A stretch of DNA of 64,000 nucleotides from Pseudomonadota bacterium (GCA_018262095.1 JAGTRW010000010.1:43547-107546), one strand, 5' to 3'; positions 6,623 to 16,228 are shown, numbered from the stretch's first letter. Notes: generated by a model not told the origin, from the sequence alone. Program-made: numbers and translations.

Positions 6623-7906
6623 ATGGCCGACGAACCGAATATCCAATTCCCCGCTGCCGATGAATCGAAGCGGCGCGATTTCCTGCGTCGCAGCCTGCAA
6701 CTTGCCACCGGAGCCGCGCTGATGAGTACTTCTATCGTTCCCGGACTCGCTTCGGGCGCCTGGGCCGCCGGCTCAGACAAGCCGGAAAAAGACGAGGTGC
6801 GCATCGGTTTCATTCCGCTGACCGACTGCGCGTCGGTGGTCATGGCGTCGGTGATGGGCTTCGACAAGAAGTACGGCATCAGGATCACGCCGACCAAGGA
6901 AGCCTCGTGGGCCGGCGTTCGCGACAAGCTGGTCAACGGCGAACTCGACGCCGCGCACGTGCTCTACGGGCTGATCTACGGCGTCGAACTCGGCATCGGC
7001 GGCCCCAAGAAGGACATGGCCGCGCTCATGACGCTCAACCACAACGGCCAGGGAATCACGCTCTCCAGCCAACTCAGAGACAAGGGCGTCGCCGACGGTC
7101 CGACGCTCGCCGCGCTGGTCGCCAAAAAGGAACGCGACTACACCTTCGCCCAGACCTTCCCCACCGGCACCCACGCCATGTGGCTCTACTACTGGCTGGC
7201 GACCTACGGCATCAACCCCATCAAGGACGTCAAGAGCATCGTCGTTCCGCCGCCGCAGATGGTCGCCAATATGCGCATCGGCAACATGGACGGCTGCTGC
7301 GTCGGCGAGCCATGGAACCAGCGCGCGATCATCGACAAGGTCGGTTTTTCGGCGGCGACCTCGCAGGACGTCTGGGTCGATCACCCGGAAAAGGTGCTCG
7401 GTACCACCGCCGAGTTCGTTCAGAAGTACCCGAACACGGCGCGCGCGATGATCATGGCGGTGCTCGAGGCGTCGAAGTGGATCGACGCCTCGCCGGCCAA
7501 CCGCAGCAAGGCCGCCGAGGTCATCGCCGCCAAGGCCTACGTCAATACCGACGTCGACGTGATCCGCAGCCGCATGATCGGCCAGTACGAGAATGGTCTG
7601 GGCAAGAGCTGGTCGGAGAAGAACTTCATGAAGTTCTACAACGACGGCGCGGTCAACTTCCCCTACCTCTCCGACGGCATGTGGTTCATGACCCAGCACA
7701 AGCGCTGGGGTCTGCTCAAGGCGCACCCGGACTACCTCGCCGTGGCGAAAAAAGTCAACCAGATCGCCCTCTACAAGGAAGCCGCCGCCCAGGTCAAGGT
7801 GCCGGTCCCGAAGAACGAGCTGCGCGAATCGAAGCTGATCGACGGCGTGGTCTGGAACGGCAAGGACCCGAAGGCCTACGCCGACGGTTTCAAGATCAAG
7901 GCCTAA
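6623..7906 (+). CDS. nrtA: Nitrate ABC transporter substrate-binding protein
   Basis: A 427-residue periplasmic or membrane-anchored nitrate/nitrite-binding protein of the NrtA/CmpA family. A twin-arginine signal (RRDFLRRSL near residues 15-23, hydrophobic stretch, then GAWAAG) implies export in folded form by Tat. The mature part starts DEVRIGFIPLTDCASVVMAS, typical of the family, with TFPTGTHAMWLYYWL and GCCVGEPWNQ. The ATG at 6623 is preceded by GAGGAG. It is first in the nrtABD-nirBD-nasA operon behind the sigma-54/attenuator control region. Because it has an export signal it is a transporter component rather than the cytoplasmic sensor NasS. Confidence 0.93.
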   Translation: MADEPNIQFPAADESKRRDFLRRSLQLATGAALMSTSIVPGLASGAWAAGSDKPEKDEVRIGFIPLTDCASVVMASVMGFDKKYGIRITPTKEASWAGVRDKLVNGELDAAHVLYGLIYGVELGIGGPKKDMAALMTLNHNGQGITLSSQLRDKGVADGPTLAALVAKKERDYTFAQTFPTGTHAMWLYYWLATYGINPIKDVKSIVVPPPQMVANMRIGNMDGCCVGEPWNQRAIIDKVGFSAATSQDVWVDHPEKVLGTTAEFVQKYPNTARAMIMAVLEASKWIDASPANRSKAAEVIAAKAYVNTDVDVIRSRMIGQYENGLGKSWSEKNFMKFYNDGAVNFPYLSDGMWFMTQHKRWGLLKAHPDYLAVAKKVNQIALYKEAAAQVKVPVPKNELRESKLIDGVVWNGKDPKAYADGFKIKA

Positions 7907-7938
7907 GCCACGACATCCCCATGCACGAGGAGAGACAC

Positions 7939-8859
7939 ATGACAGCCATCACCATCGACGAACTGGCGCCAACGAAACGCTCCAGCGAACTCGACGCCGC
8001 GCCGCAGGCAAAGCAGTTCGTCGCGTCAAGCGTCCCAAGCGTTCCAATCGCCGCTGCGGCGCCGAACAGCGCCACCGAGAGCGCGGCGACGCTGCGCGCC
8101 TTCTTCGCCGCGGTGCTGCCGCCGCTCTTCGGCCTCATGCTGCTGATCGGCGCCTGGCATCTGGCGACGCGTGGCGGCGGCGCAATTCCTTCGCCGGCCA
8201 AGACCTGGGACGCCGCGACGATCCTCTTTGCCGACCCGTTCTACCGCAACGGTCCCAACGACCAGGGCATCGGCTGGAACATCCTGGCCTCCTTGCAGCG
8301 CGTCGGCATCGGCTTCGGCTTTGCGGCGCTGGTCGGTATCCCGGCGGGCTTCCTGCTCGGTCGCTTCGCGCTGCTCGCGCGCATCGTCAATCCGCTGATC
8401 AGCCTGCTGCGCCCGGTTTCGCCGCTGGCCTGGCTGCCGATCGGCCTGCTGGTTTTCAAGCGCGCCGACCCGGCGGCGACCTGGACGATCTTCATCTGCT
8501 CGATCTGGCCGATGATCATGAACACCGCGCAGGGCGTACAGCGCGTTCCGCAGGATTACCTTAACGTCGCGCGCGTGCTCGACCTCTCCGAATGGAAGGT
8601 GATCACCAGGATTCTCTTCCCCAGCGTGCTGCCGTACATGCTCACCGGAATCCGCCTGTCGATCGGTACCGCCTGGCTGGTCATCGTCGCCGCCGAAATG
8701 CTCACCGGCGGCGTCGGCATCGGCTTCTGGGTCTGGGACGAGTGGAACAACCTCAAGGTCGAGCACATCATCATCGCCATCTTCGTCATCGGCATCGTCG
8801 GATTGCTGCTCGAACAACTGCTGCTGCTGCTCGCCAAGCGCCTGCACACGGAGGTCTGA
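7939..8859 (+). CDS. nrtB: Nitrate ABC transporter permease
   Basis: A 306-residue inner-membrane permease of the NrtB/SsuC type (BPD_transp_1). About 50 polar, Ala/Pro-rich residues precede the first membrane segment. The EAA-type cytoplasmic loop that contacts the ATPase is visible as DYLNVARVLDLSEWKVITRILFP. The C-terminal region GVGIGFWVWDEWNN is characteristic of nitrate permeases. AGGAGAG precedes the ATG at 7939. It follows nrtA by 32 bases and is followed at once by the ATPase gene. Confidence 0.93.
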   Translation: MTAITIDELAPTKRSSELDAAPQAKQFVASSVPSVPIAAAAPNSATESAATLRAFFAAVLPPLFGLMLLIGAWHLATRGGGAIPSPAKTWDAATILFADPFYRNGPNDQGIGWNILASLQRVGIGFGFAALVGIPAGFLLGRFALLARIVNPLISLLRPVSPLAWLPIGLLVFKRADPAATWTIFICSIWPMIMNTAQGVQRVPQDYLNVARVLDLSEWKVITRILFPSVLPYMLTGIRLSIGTAWLVIVAAEMLTGGVGIGFWVWDEWNNLKVEHIIIAIFVIGIVGLLLEQLLLLLAKRLHTEV

Positions 8860-8861
8860 TC

Positions 8862-9668
8862 ATGAATCACAAGGACAGGAAATACGTCAGCGTCGAAAAC
8901 GTCGGCATGAGCTTCGCGACCAAGCAGGGCAAGTTCATCGCGCTGCGCGACATCAACCTCACCATCGGCCAGGGCGAATTCGTCTCGCTGATCGGCCACT
9001 CGGGCTGCGGCAAATCGACGCTGCTCAACCTGATCGCCGGGCTGACGCTGCCGACCTCGGGCGTGCTGATCTGCGCCGGGCGCGAGATCCCCGGCCCCGG
9101 TCCGGAGCGCGCCGTCGTTTTTCAGAACCACTCGCTGCTGCCCTGGCTGACCTGCTTCGAGAACATCTACCTGGCGGTCGAACGGGTCTTTGCCCGCACC
9201 GAGCTCAAGGTCGAGCTCAAGGCGCGCACCGAGCGCGCGCTCGAGCTCGTCGGCCTGACGCACGCCATGCACAAGTACCCCGGCGAAGTTTCCGGCGGAA
9301 TGAAGCAGCGCGTCGGCATCGCGCGTGCTTTGGCGATGGAACCCAAGGTGCTGCTCATGGACGAGCCGTTCGGCGCGCTCGACGCGCTGACCCGCGCGCG
9401 CTTGCAGGACGAGTTGATGGCGATCTGCGCGGCGACGCAGGCGACGGTGGTGATGGTCACCCACGACGTCGACGAAGCGGTGTTGCTGTCCGACCGCATC
9501 GTGATGCTGACCAACGGTCCGCAGGCGACCATCGGCGAAGTGCTGCGCGTCGATCTGCCGCGCCCGCGCGAGCGTCTGCATCTCGCGCACGACGCGGGCT
9601 ACATGGAATATCGGTCGCAGGTGATCGAATTCCTCTACGCCAAACAGCAGCACCCGCTGGCGGCGTAA
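8862..9668 (+). CDS. nrtD: Nitrate ABC transporter ATPase
   Basis: A 268-residue ATP-binding subunit. Walker A is GHSGCGKST, the Q-loop QNHSLLPW, the signature SGGMKQR, Walker B VLLMDEPFGALD, and the switch His is in MVTHDVDEA. It lacks the C-terminal binding-protein-like domain that defines cyanobacterial NrtC, so NrtD is the better name. GGAGG precedes the ATG two bases after the nrtB stop. It powers nitrate import. Confidence 0.92.
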   Translation: MNHKDRKYVSVENVGMSFATKQGKFIALRDINLTIGQGEFVSLIGHSGCGKSTLLNLIAGLTLPTSGVLICAGREIPGPGPERAVVFQNHSLLPWLTCFENIYLAVERVFARTELKVELKARTERALELVGLTHAMHKYPGEVSGGMKQRVGIARALAMEPKVLLMDEPFGALDALTRARLQDELMAICAATQATVVMVTHDVDEAVLLSDRIVMLTNGPQATIGEVLRVDLPRPRERLHLAHDAGYMEYRSQVIEFLYAKQQHPLAA

Positions 9669-9697
9669 AAGGCAAAATCAGATGAGAAACAGATCAG

Positions 9698-9772
9698 CCA
9701 CAGCGTTCACGGCGAACACGGCGAGAAGCCTTGTTCTTTGGTTTTTCGCCGTGACCGCTGTGTTCGCCGTGG
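9698..9772. repeat. Dispersed inverted repeat, copy A (nrtD-nirB gap)
   Basis: Two arms of about 28 bases built from CACGGCG/CACAGCG units (9698-9726 and 9745-9772) are reverse complements with about seven mismatches, around a short T-rich centre. It belongs to the same family as copies B-E, sharing outer ends resembling AACCACGGCG/CGCCGTGGTT. It would form a long hairpin in the operon mRNA. Confidence 0.75.
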
Positions 9773-9800
9773 TTAATGTACTGCAGGAAGGACTCCACCA

Positions 9801-12269
9801 ATGACCAAGCAAAAGCTGGTGATGGTCGGCAACGGCATGGCCGGTTGCCGCACCCTGGAAGAGTTGCTCAAGCTCGAACCCGATCTCTATGAGATCACGG
9901 TGTTCGGCGCCGAGCCGCATCCCAACTACAACCGCATCCTGCTCTCGCCGGTGCTGGCCGGCGAGATGAGCCTGCCCGACATCGTGCTCAACGATCACGA
10001 CTGGTACCGCGACAACGCCATCACGCTGCACGCCGGCAAGACGGTGACGAAAATCGACCGCAAGGCGCAGCGTGTCTTCGCCGCCGACGGCACGGTCGCC
10101 GACTACGACCGCCTGCTGCTGGCGACCGGCTCGTCGCCGTTCATCCTGCCGGTTCCCGGCAAGGACCTGCCGGGCGTCATCGCCTACCGCGACATCGCCG
10201 ACACCGAAGCGATGATCGCCGCCGCCCAGGCGCATCGCCACGCGGTCGTCATCGGCGCCGGCCTGCTCGGACTCGAAGCGGCCAACGGCCTGCGCCTGCG
10301 CGGCATGGACGTGACCGTCGTGCATCTGGCCGAGTGGATCATGGAACGCCAGCTCGATCGGAGCGCCGCCGACCTGCTCAAGCAATCGCTCGAAGCCAAG
10401 GGCCTCAAGTTCCTGCTCGGCAAACAGACCGCCGAACTCGTCGCCGGCCCAGAAAACGAAGGGGGCCGGGTCGCCGCGATCCGCTTCAAGGACGGCGAGA
10501 TTATCCCAGCCGAGCTGGTGGTGATGGCGGTCGGCATCCGCCCCAACACGACGCTCGCCGAGTCGGCGGGAATCCATACCGTTCGCGGCGTCGTCGTCAA
10601 CGACACGCTGCAGACCTACGACCCGAAGATCTACGCCGTCGGCGAATGCGCCGCGCATCGCGGCACCGCCTACGGGCTGGTGGCGCCGCTCTTCGAACAG
10701 GCCAAGGTCTGCGCCAACCATCTGGCGCAATTCGGCATCGGCCGCTATACGGGTTCGGTGACCTCGACCAAGCTCAAGGTCACCGGCATCGACGTCTTTT
10801 CGGCCGGCAACTTCACCGGCGACGAGACGACCGAAGAGATCGTCCTCTCCGACCCGGCCGGCGGCGTCTACAAGAAGCTGGTGATCCGCGGCGAGACGCT
10901 GGTCGGCGCCGTGCTCTACGGCGACACCGCCGACGGCGCGTGGTACTTCCAGCTGCTGCGCGATCAGCAGAACATCGGCGAAATCCGCGACCATCTGATG
11001 TTCGGCGCGGCGCACGCCGGCAGCATCGGCGACGTCGGCCACGCTGGCCAGAGCCAGGCGGCGACGATGGCCGACAGCGCCGAGGTGTGCGGCTGCAACG
11101 GCGTGTGCAAGGGAACGATCGTCAAGGCGATCAAGGAGAAAGGACTGTTTACCGTCGACGAGGTGCGCAGGCACACCAAGGCGTCTTCGTCGTGCGGCTC
11201 GTGCACCGGCCTCGTCGAGCAAATCCTGGCGTCGACCGTCGGCGGCGCCTACCAGCCCGTCGAAAGCCGCGACAAGGCGGTCTGCGGCTGCACCGAGCAC
11301 TCGCACGGCGAGGTGCGCGCGGCGATCCGCGACCAGCACCTGCTGTCCATCCCGCAAGTCATGCAGGCGCTCGGCTGGACAACGCCGAACGGCTGCGCCG
11401 CGTGCCGCCCGGCGCTCAACTACTACCTGATCTCGAGCTGGCCGCACGAAGCGCACGACGATCCGCAATCGCGCTTCATCAACGAGCGCGCCCACGCCAA
11501 CATCCAGAAAGACGGCACCTTCTCGGTGGTGCCGCGGATGTGGGGCGGACTGACGACGCCCAAGGAGTTGCGCGCGATCGCCGACGTCGCCGAGAAGTAC
11601 CAGGTGCCGACGGTCAAGATGACCGGCGGCGCGCGAATCGACCTGCTCGGCATCAAGAAGACCGACCTGCCCAAGGTCTGGGCCGATCTCGGCCAGGCCG
11701 GGATGGTCTCCGGCCACGCCTACGGCAAGTCGATCCGCACCGTCAAGACCTGCGTCGGCGCCGAGCATTGCCGCTTCGGCACGCAACTGGCGATGAGCAT
11801 GGGCGTCAAGCTCGAGAAAATGCTGTTCGGCATGTGGTCGCCGCACAAGGTCAAGCTCGCCGTCTCGGGCTGCCCGCGCAACTGCGCCGAGGCCGGAATC
11901 AAGGACGTCGGCGTGATCGGCGTCGATTCCGGCTACGAGCTCTACGTCGCCGGCAACGGCGGCATCAAGACCGAGGTCGCGCAGTTCTTCTGCAAGGTCA
12001 CCAGCGACGAAGAGGTGCTCGAATACGCCGCGGCCTTCCTGCAGCTCTACCGCGAGCAAGGCTTCTACCTTGAACGCACCTGCCATTACGTCGCGCGCGT
12101 CGGCCTCGACGCGATCAAGAAGATCGTCGTCGACGACGCGCCCCGGCGCCGCGAACTCTACGAGCGCCTGCTCTTCGCGCTGCAGAACTACGAGGACCCG
12201 TGGAACGCGGCGGTGCAAAAACCCGCGCTGCGCCGCGAATTCGAAACACTCGAGATCCTGGAAATTTGA
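9801..12269 (+). CDS. nirB: Assimilatory nitrite reductase [NAD(P)H], large subunit
   Basis: An 822-residue cytoplasmic flavoprotein that reduces nitrite to ammonium using NAD(P)H. Residues 1-290 are the FAD/NAD(P)H oxidoreductase domain (VMVGNGMAG; LLLATGSSPF; VVIGAGLLGLEAANGL). Two BFD-type [2Fe-2S] domains follow (CGCNGVCKG with SCGSC, then CGCTEHS with CAAC). Next are a ferredoxin-like half domain and the sirohaem/[4Fe-4S] domain, with ligands Cys651, Cys657, Cys691 and Cys695 (CVGAEHC, GCPRNC). Length and order match NirB/NasB. The ATG follows a GGAAGGA-like ribosome-binding site. It works with NirD downstream; sirohaem synthesis genes are not in this window. Confidence 0.96.
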   Translation: MTKQKLVMVGNGMAGCRTLEELLKLEPDLYEITVFGAEPHPNYNRILLSPVLAGEMSLPDIVLNDHDWYRDNAITLHAGKTVTKIDRKAQRVFAADGTVADYDRLLLATGSSPFILPVPGKDLPGVIAYRDIADTEAMIAAAQAHRHAVVIGAGLLGLEAANGLRLRGMDVTVVHLAEWIMERQLDRSAADLLKQSLEAKGLKFLLGKQTAELVAGPENEGGRVAAIRFKDGEIIPAELVVMAVGIRPNTTLAESAGIHTVRGVVVNDTLQTYDPKIYAVGECAAHRGTAYGLVAPLFEQAKVCANHLAQFGIGRYTGSVTSTKLKVTGIDVFSAGNFTGDETTEEIVLSDPAGGVYKKLVIRGETLVGAVLYGDTADGAWYFQLLRDQQNIGEIRDHLMFGAAHAGSIGDVGHAGQSQAATMADSAEVCGCNGVCKGTIVKAIKEKGLFTVDEVRRHTKASSSCGSCTGLVEQILASTVGGAYQPVESRDKAVCGCTEHSHGEVRAAIRDQHLLSIPQVMQALGWTTPNGCAACRPALNYYLISSWPHEAHDDPQSRFINERAHANIQKDGTFSVVPRMWGGLTTPKELRAIADVAEKYQVPTVKMTGGARIDLLGIKKTDLPKVWADLGQAGMVSGHAYGKSIRTVKTCVGAEHCRFGTQLAMSMGVKLEKMLFGMWSPHKVKLAVSGCPRNCAEAGIKDVGVIGVDSGYELYVAGNGGIKTEVAQFFCKVTSDEEVLEYAAAFLQLYREQGFYLERTCHYVARVGLDAIKKIVVDDAPRRRELYERLLFALQNYEDPWNAAVQKPALRREFETLEILEI

Positions 12270-12287
12270 TCGTGAAAAGGCGAATTC

Positions 12288-12371
12288 AACCACGGCGACA
12301 CAGCGTGCACGGCGAAAACCTGATTTCTGGTTTTTGCCTCTCGCTGTGTTCGCTGTGTCGCCGTGGTTAAC
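12288..12371. repeat. Dispersed inverted repeat, copy B (nirB-nirD gap)
   Basis: The outermost 18 bases, AACCACGGCGACACAGCG, are repeated exactly in inverted orientation at the right end, and the arms continue with few mismatches to a centre of AAACC/GGTTT. It is the best-preserved member of the family and fills most of the gap before the nirD ribosome-binding site. Confidence 0.85.
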
Positions 12372-12392
12372 CATTTTTTGAAAGGACTGTGC

Positions 12393-12701
12393 ATGAGCGA
12401 CTGGAAAAAACTCTGCCAACTCGACGACATCCCGCGCCAGGGCAGCCGCGTCGTCGCCTCGGCGAGCGGCGACATCGCGCTCTTCCGCACCGACGACGAC
12501 GAGGTCTTCGCCGTGCATGATCAGTGCCCGCACAAGGGCGGGCCGCTGTCGCAGGGAATCCTTACCGGCAGGGTGGTGACCTGTCCGCTGCACGGCTGGA
12601 AGATCGCTCTGGAGAACGGCGAGGCGGTCGCGCCCGACGCCGGTTGCGCGCGCACCTTCTCGGTCAAGCGCGTCGGCGACGACGTGTGGATCGCCACCTG
12701 A
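12393..12701 (+). CDS. nirD: Nitrite reductase small subunit (Rieske type)
   Basis: A 102-residue Rieske-fold protein, the small subunit of NADH-dependent nitrite reductase. All four Rieske [2Fe-2S] ligands are present: Cys45 and His47 in CPHKGG, Cys64 and His67 in CPLHGW. Some NirD proteins (for example the enterobacterial ones) have lost them, so this one may carry a cluster and take part in electron transfer. AAAGGA precedes the ATG at 12393. Its stop overlaps the nasA start by one base (TGATG), implying coupled translation. Confidence 0.93.
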   Translation: MSDWKKLCQLDDIPRQGSRVVASASGDIALFRTDDDEVFAVHDQCPHKGGPLSQGILTGRVVTCPLHGWKIALENGEAVAPDAGCARTFSVKRVGDDVWIAT

Positions 12702-15457
12702 TGAAACAAGTGATGTCCCTGACGCAAACGCGCAGCACCTGCTGCTACTGCGGCACCGGCTGCGGCGTGATCGTGCATTCGGCGGGCGGAAAGATCGTCA
12801 ACGTCGAGGGCGACGCGCAGCATCCGGCCAACTTCGGAAAGCTGTGCACCAAGGGCAACACCCTGCATCTGGCGGCGGTGAAGACCGGCCGCGCGCTGCG
12901 GCCGATGCTGCGCCGTTCGCGCAGCGAAGAACGTTCGCCGACGAACTGGGACGACGCGATCGACTCCGCGGCGCAGCGCTTTTCCGAAATCATCGCCGAA
13001 CACGGCCCCGACGCCGTCGCCTTCTACGTCTCGGGACAGCTCTTGACCGAGGACTATTACGTCTTCAACAAGCTCGCGCGCGCTCTCATCGGCACCAACA
13101 ACATCGATTCGAACTCGCGCCTGTGCATGTCGTCGGCGGTCGCCGCGTACAAGGCGACGCTCGGCGCGGACGCAGTGCCGTGCAGCTACGAGGACATCGA
13201 CCTGGCCGATCTATTGCTGATCGCCGGCGCCAACCCGGCGTACGCGCACCCGGTGCTCTTTCGCCGCGTCGAGGCGGCGCGCGCCGCCAACCCGCAGCTC
13301 AGGCTGATCGTCGTCGATCCGCGCCGCACCGACACCGCCGCCGAGGCCGATCTGCACCTGGCGATCACGCCCGGCAGCGACGTGCTGCTCTACTCGGCGA
13401 TGCTGCACGTGCTGCTCTGGGAAGGGCTGACCGCCCCCACCTTCATCGCCGAACACACCAGCGGTTTCGACGAGCTGCGCCGCCAGGTCGCCGAGCTGAC
13501 GCCCGGCGCGGTGGCCGCCGCCTGCGGCTTAGGGGTACGCGGGGCCGAAGACATCGTCACCGCCGCGCGCTGGTTCGGGCAGGCCAAGGCGCCGCTCTCG
13601 TTCTGGTGCCAGGGGCTCAACCAGTCGATCCACGGCACGCACAACGGCGCGGCGCTGATCCACCTGCACCTGGCCACCGGGACCATCGGCCGGCCCGGCA
13701 TGGGGCCCTTCTCGCTCACCGGCCAGCCCAACGCCATGGGCGGACGCGAGGCCGGCGCGATGGCCAATCTGCTGCCAGGACATCGCTCGCTGGCGAGCGC
13801 CGACGACCGCGCCGAGCTCGCGGCGCAGTGGGGAATCCCGACGCTCCCCGAGCAGCCAGGGAAAACGGCGGTCGAACTCTTCGACGCGATCGCCGACGGG
13901 GCTATCAAGGCGGTCTGGATCGCCTGCACCAACCCGGCGCACTCGCTGCCCGACGTCAATCGCGTGCGCGCGGCCTTGAATAAAGCGCAGTTCGTCGTCG
14001 TCCAGGACGCCTGGGGCGACACCGAGACGGCCGCCTTCGCCGATCTGCTGCTGCCCGCCGCGACCTGGGGCGAAAAGGACGGCACCGTCACCAACTCCGA
14101 GCGGCGAATCTCGCGCGTTCGCGCCGCCGTCGCGCCGCCGGGCGAGGCGCGCGCCGACTGGCGAATCGCGCGCGATTTCGCGCGATCTCTTGGCGACAAG
14201 CTCGGCGTCGGCGAGTCAGCCCGGGCGCTCTTCGCCTTCGAATCGGCCGCCGAAGTCTATGACGAGCACGTCGCCACGACGCTCGGCCGCGATCTTGACA
14301 TCGGCGGCCTGTCGCACGCCGTTCTCGACCGGATCGGCCCGCAGCAGTGGCCTTTCCCGTCCGGCGCGAGCGCCGGCACCGCGCGTCTTTACACCGACTC
14401 GCGTTTCGCCGGCAAAGACGGCAAGGCGAATTTCATCGCGCTCGAGACGACGCTGACCGCCGATACGCCCGACGCGCGTCATCCCTTCCGGCTGCTCACC
14501 GGTCGCCTGCGCGACCAGTGGCACGGCATGAGCCGCACCGGCCGCATCGCGCGGCTCTACGCCCACGACCCCGAGCCGAGCGTGCAGCTCAATCCGGCCG
14601 ATCTGGCGCGGCGCGGTTGGGCCGCCGGCACCCTGCTGACGATCAAGAACAAGCGCGGCGCCATCGTGCTGCCGGTCGCCGCCTGCGACGACGTGCGCCC
14701 CGGCCAAACCTTCGTCGCCATGCACTGGGGGCGGCGCTCGCTCGCGCACGACGGCGTCAATGTGCTGATGCCGGCGGCCTTCGACCCGCACTCGAAGCAG
14801 CCCGAACTCAAGCACGCGGCGGTACGCCTCGAGGCGGCCGAGCTGCCCTGGCGACTGACCGTCCTGCGTTCGTCGGGCGCGTCGTGCGACTCGCCGGGCG
14901 GCGACGAACAGGTGCAGATTTGGCGCGCGCGGCTGCAGCCGCTACTCGCCGATTTCGGCTACGCCGCGCTGACGCTCGACGGGCGCGACCGGCCGCTGGT
15001 CGCGCTGCGCCTGGCCGTCAGAGAGCCGCTCGCCGCCGAACAAATCGAAGCGATCGCCGCCGCGCTCGACATGCCGCAGGCCGTCTGCCTCAACTACCGC
15101 GACGGCGCGCGCCACATCGTCAAGCGAGCGATCGTCGAAGAGCGCCGCCTGACCGGCATCCTGCTCGCCGGCGAAGACGCCGCCAGCGGCTGGCTGCGCG
15201 CCGCGCTGCGCGACGGCATCGCCATCGACGCGCTGCGCCGCTGGCTGTTCGCGCCGCGTTCGACCGCTCCGGTCGCCGGCGCAGCGCCACGCCGCGTCGT
15301 CTGCAACTGCTTCGACGTCAGCGAAGACGAGATCGAGCGCGAAGCACGCAGCGGCAAGTCGCTGCCCGAGCTGCAGCAAAGCCTCAAATGCGGCACCTCG
15401 TGCGGTTCGTGTCTCACTGAAGTCAGGCGGATGCTGGCTCAGCACAAGGCCGGCTAA
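12701..15457 (+). CDS. nasA: Assimilatory nitrate reductase, molybdopterin catalytic subunit
   Basis: A 918-residue cytoplasmic molybdenum enzyme that reduces nitrate to nitrite. The N-terminal [4Fe-4S] motif uses Cys14, Cys17, Cys21 and Cys49 (CCYCGTGC, later KLCTKG). The Mo-ligand Cys is Cys142 in SRLCMSS, followed by the bis-MGD-binding domains and the C-terminal dinucleotide-binding domain (LLTGRLRDQWHGMSRTG). A C-terminal BFD-type [2Fe-2S] domain (Cys868, Cys870, Cys901, Cys904) is fused on, as in Klebsiella-type NasA. I chose the ATG at 12701 overlapping the nirD stop; ATG 12713 is an alternative. No separate NasC-like NADH reductase gene follows, so the electron donor is unknown. It is the last gene of the operon. 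Confidence 0.95.
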   Translation: MKQVMSLTQTRSTCCYCGTGCGVIVHSAGGKIVNVEGDAQHPANFGKLCTKGNTLHLAAVKTGRALRPMLRRSRSEERSPTNWDDAIDSAAQRFSEIIAEHGPDAVAFYVSGQLLTEDYYVFNKLARALIGTNNIDSNSRLCMSSAVAAYKATLGADAVPCSYEDIDLADLLLIAGANPAYAHPVLFRRVEAARAANPQLRLIVVDPRRTDTAAEADLHLAITPGSDVLLYSAMLHVLLWEGLTAPTFIAEHTSGFDELRRQVAELTPGAVAAACGLGVRGAEDIVTAARWFGQAKAPLSFWCQGLNQSIHGTHNGAALIHLHLATGTIGRPGMGPFSLTGQPNAMGGREAGAMANLLPGHRSLASADDRAELAAQWGIPTLPEQPGKTAVELFDAIADGAIKAVWIACTNPAHSLPDVNRVRAALNKAQFVVVQDAWGDTETAAFADLLLPAATWGEKDGTVTNSERRISRVRAAVAPPGEARADWRIARDFARSLGDKLGVGESARALFAFESAAEVYDEHVATTLGRDLDIGGLSHAVLDRIGPQQWPFPSGASAGTARLYTDSRFAGKDGKANFIALETTLTADTPDARHPFRLLTGRLRDQWHGMSRTGRIARLYAHDPEPSVQLNPADLARRGWAAGTLLTIKNKRGAIVLPVAACDDVRPGQTFVAMHWGRRSLAHDGVNVLMPAAFDPHSKQPELKHAAVRLEAAELPWRLTVLRSSGASCDSPGGDEQVQIWRARLQPLLADFGYAALTLDGRDRPLVALRLAVREPLAAEQIEAIAAALDMPQAVCLNYRDGARHIVKRAIVEERRLTGILLAGEDAASGWLRAALRDGIAIDALRRWLFAPRSTAPVAGAAPRRVVCNCFDVSEDEIEREARSGKSLPELQQSLKCGTSCGSCLTEVRRMLAQHKAG

Positions 15458-15485
15458 AAATCCCGCCGCCTGCAGCGCGGGCGGC

Positions 15486-16193
15486 TTAGCGCAGCAGGAC
15501 GCCCATCGCGCTGGCATCGAGAATGCGCAGGCCTTGCTGCTCTAGATCGAACGCACAGCAGGCGGTCAGCGGCCCGGTGATCACCGACGCCTGGTAGGTC
15601 ATCAGCACCAGCTCGCTAATCGTAAATTGGGCACTGATCGGGTCCGGGCAAGAGCGCATGCGCTGTAGTACTTCAGCGACGCGAAAGCGCCCACGATAAA
15701 GACCAAAGGTCACGTGCGGGACATACGGAAAATCCTTCTCGCCGGGCCCATCACCGACTAGCGCTTGCTGGATCCGCGCGATACCGCCTTCGTCGTCGCG
15801 AACCGAGAAGTAGGCGGCTGAAGGAAATGTTGCCGGGCCGCCGACGGCAATCGAAAAAGGTCGCAGCAAGGCACGCTCAAGAAATTCGATCTGCGCACCG
15901 AAGGTCGCCGGCGTGTAGTCATCGCCGAGCCCCTGGTCGGGTCCGGGGAATCCGCAAATGCGCAGGGTGATATGCGGCTGACGGTCATAGCGCGGCAGTA
16001 GATAGTCGGCGAGATGACGACGCATCCGCGCGCTCGCCGCGCACAGGCTTGGCAGATCGAGGCGAATGGCCCAGACCGCGTAGCGGCTGCGCCCCTGGCG
16101 CCAATCGACGAAGTCCTGGCGAACGCTGGCCACCGTCCACGCAGTATCCGACTCGGCCGGCGCCGAGGATTCAGTCGCTTTTCTGGAAATCAT
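15486..16193 (-). CDS. 2H phosphoesterase (2'-5' RNA ligase family)
   Basis: A 235-residue protein with the two catalytic HxT motifs of the 2H phosphoesterase superfamily, PHITLRICGF near residue 95 and VPHVTFGLYRG near residue 165. Such enzymes hydrolyse cyclic phosphates or act on RNA 2',5' linkages (ThpR/LigT-like). It has a longer N-terminus than bacterial LigT and no recognised extra domain. The gene is convergent with nasA and lies 35 bases downstream of a flavin reductase gene on the same strand. Its true substrate cannot be told. Confidence 0.8.
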   Translation of the reverse strand: MISRKATESSAPAESDTAWTVASVRQDFVDWRQGRSRYAVWAIRLDLPSLCAASARMRRHLADYLLPRYDRQPHITLRICGFPGPDQGLGDDYTPATFGAQIEFLERALLRPFSIAVGGPATFPSAAYFSVRDDEGGIARIQQALVGDGPGEKDFPYVPHVTFGLYRGRFRVAEVLQRMRSCPDPISAQFTISELVLMTYQASVITGPLTACCAFDLEQQGLRILDASAMGVLLR

Positions 16194-16228
16194 TGCGATC
16201 CACCGGACAGTCTACGGCTTTGGGAGCG

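Noticed and set aside
9678..12593. A 971-codon open frame on the strand opposite nirB, and similar long antisense frames opposite rnr and relA.
   Set aside because: High GC and codon bias produce long antisense frames; their proteins are low-complexity His/Asp/Arg-rich with no family motifs, while the sense genes are unmistakable.
15468..15486. The GCCGCC/GGCGGC hairpin after nasA as a terminator.
   Set aside because: The stem is only six pairs and no T-run follows on either strand.
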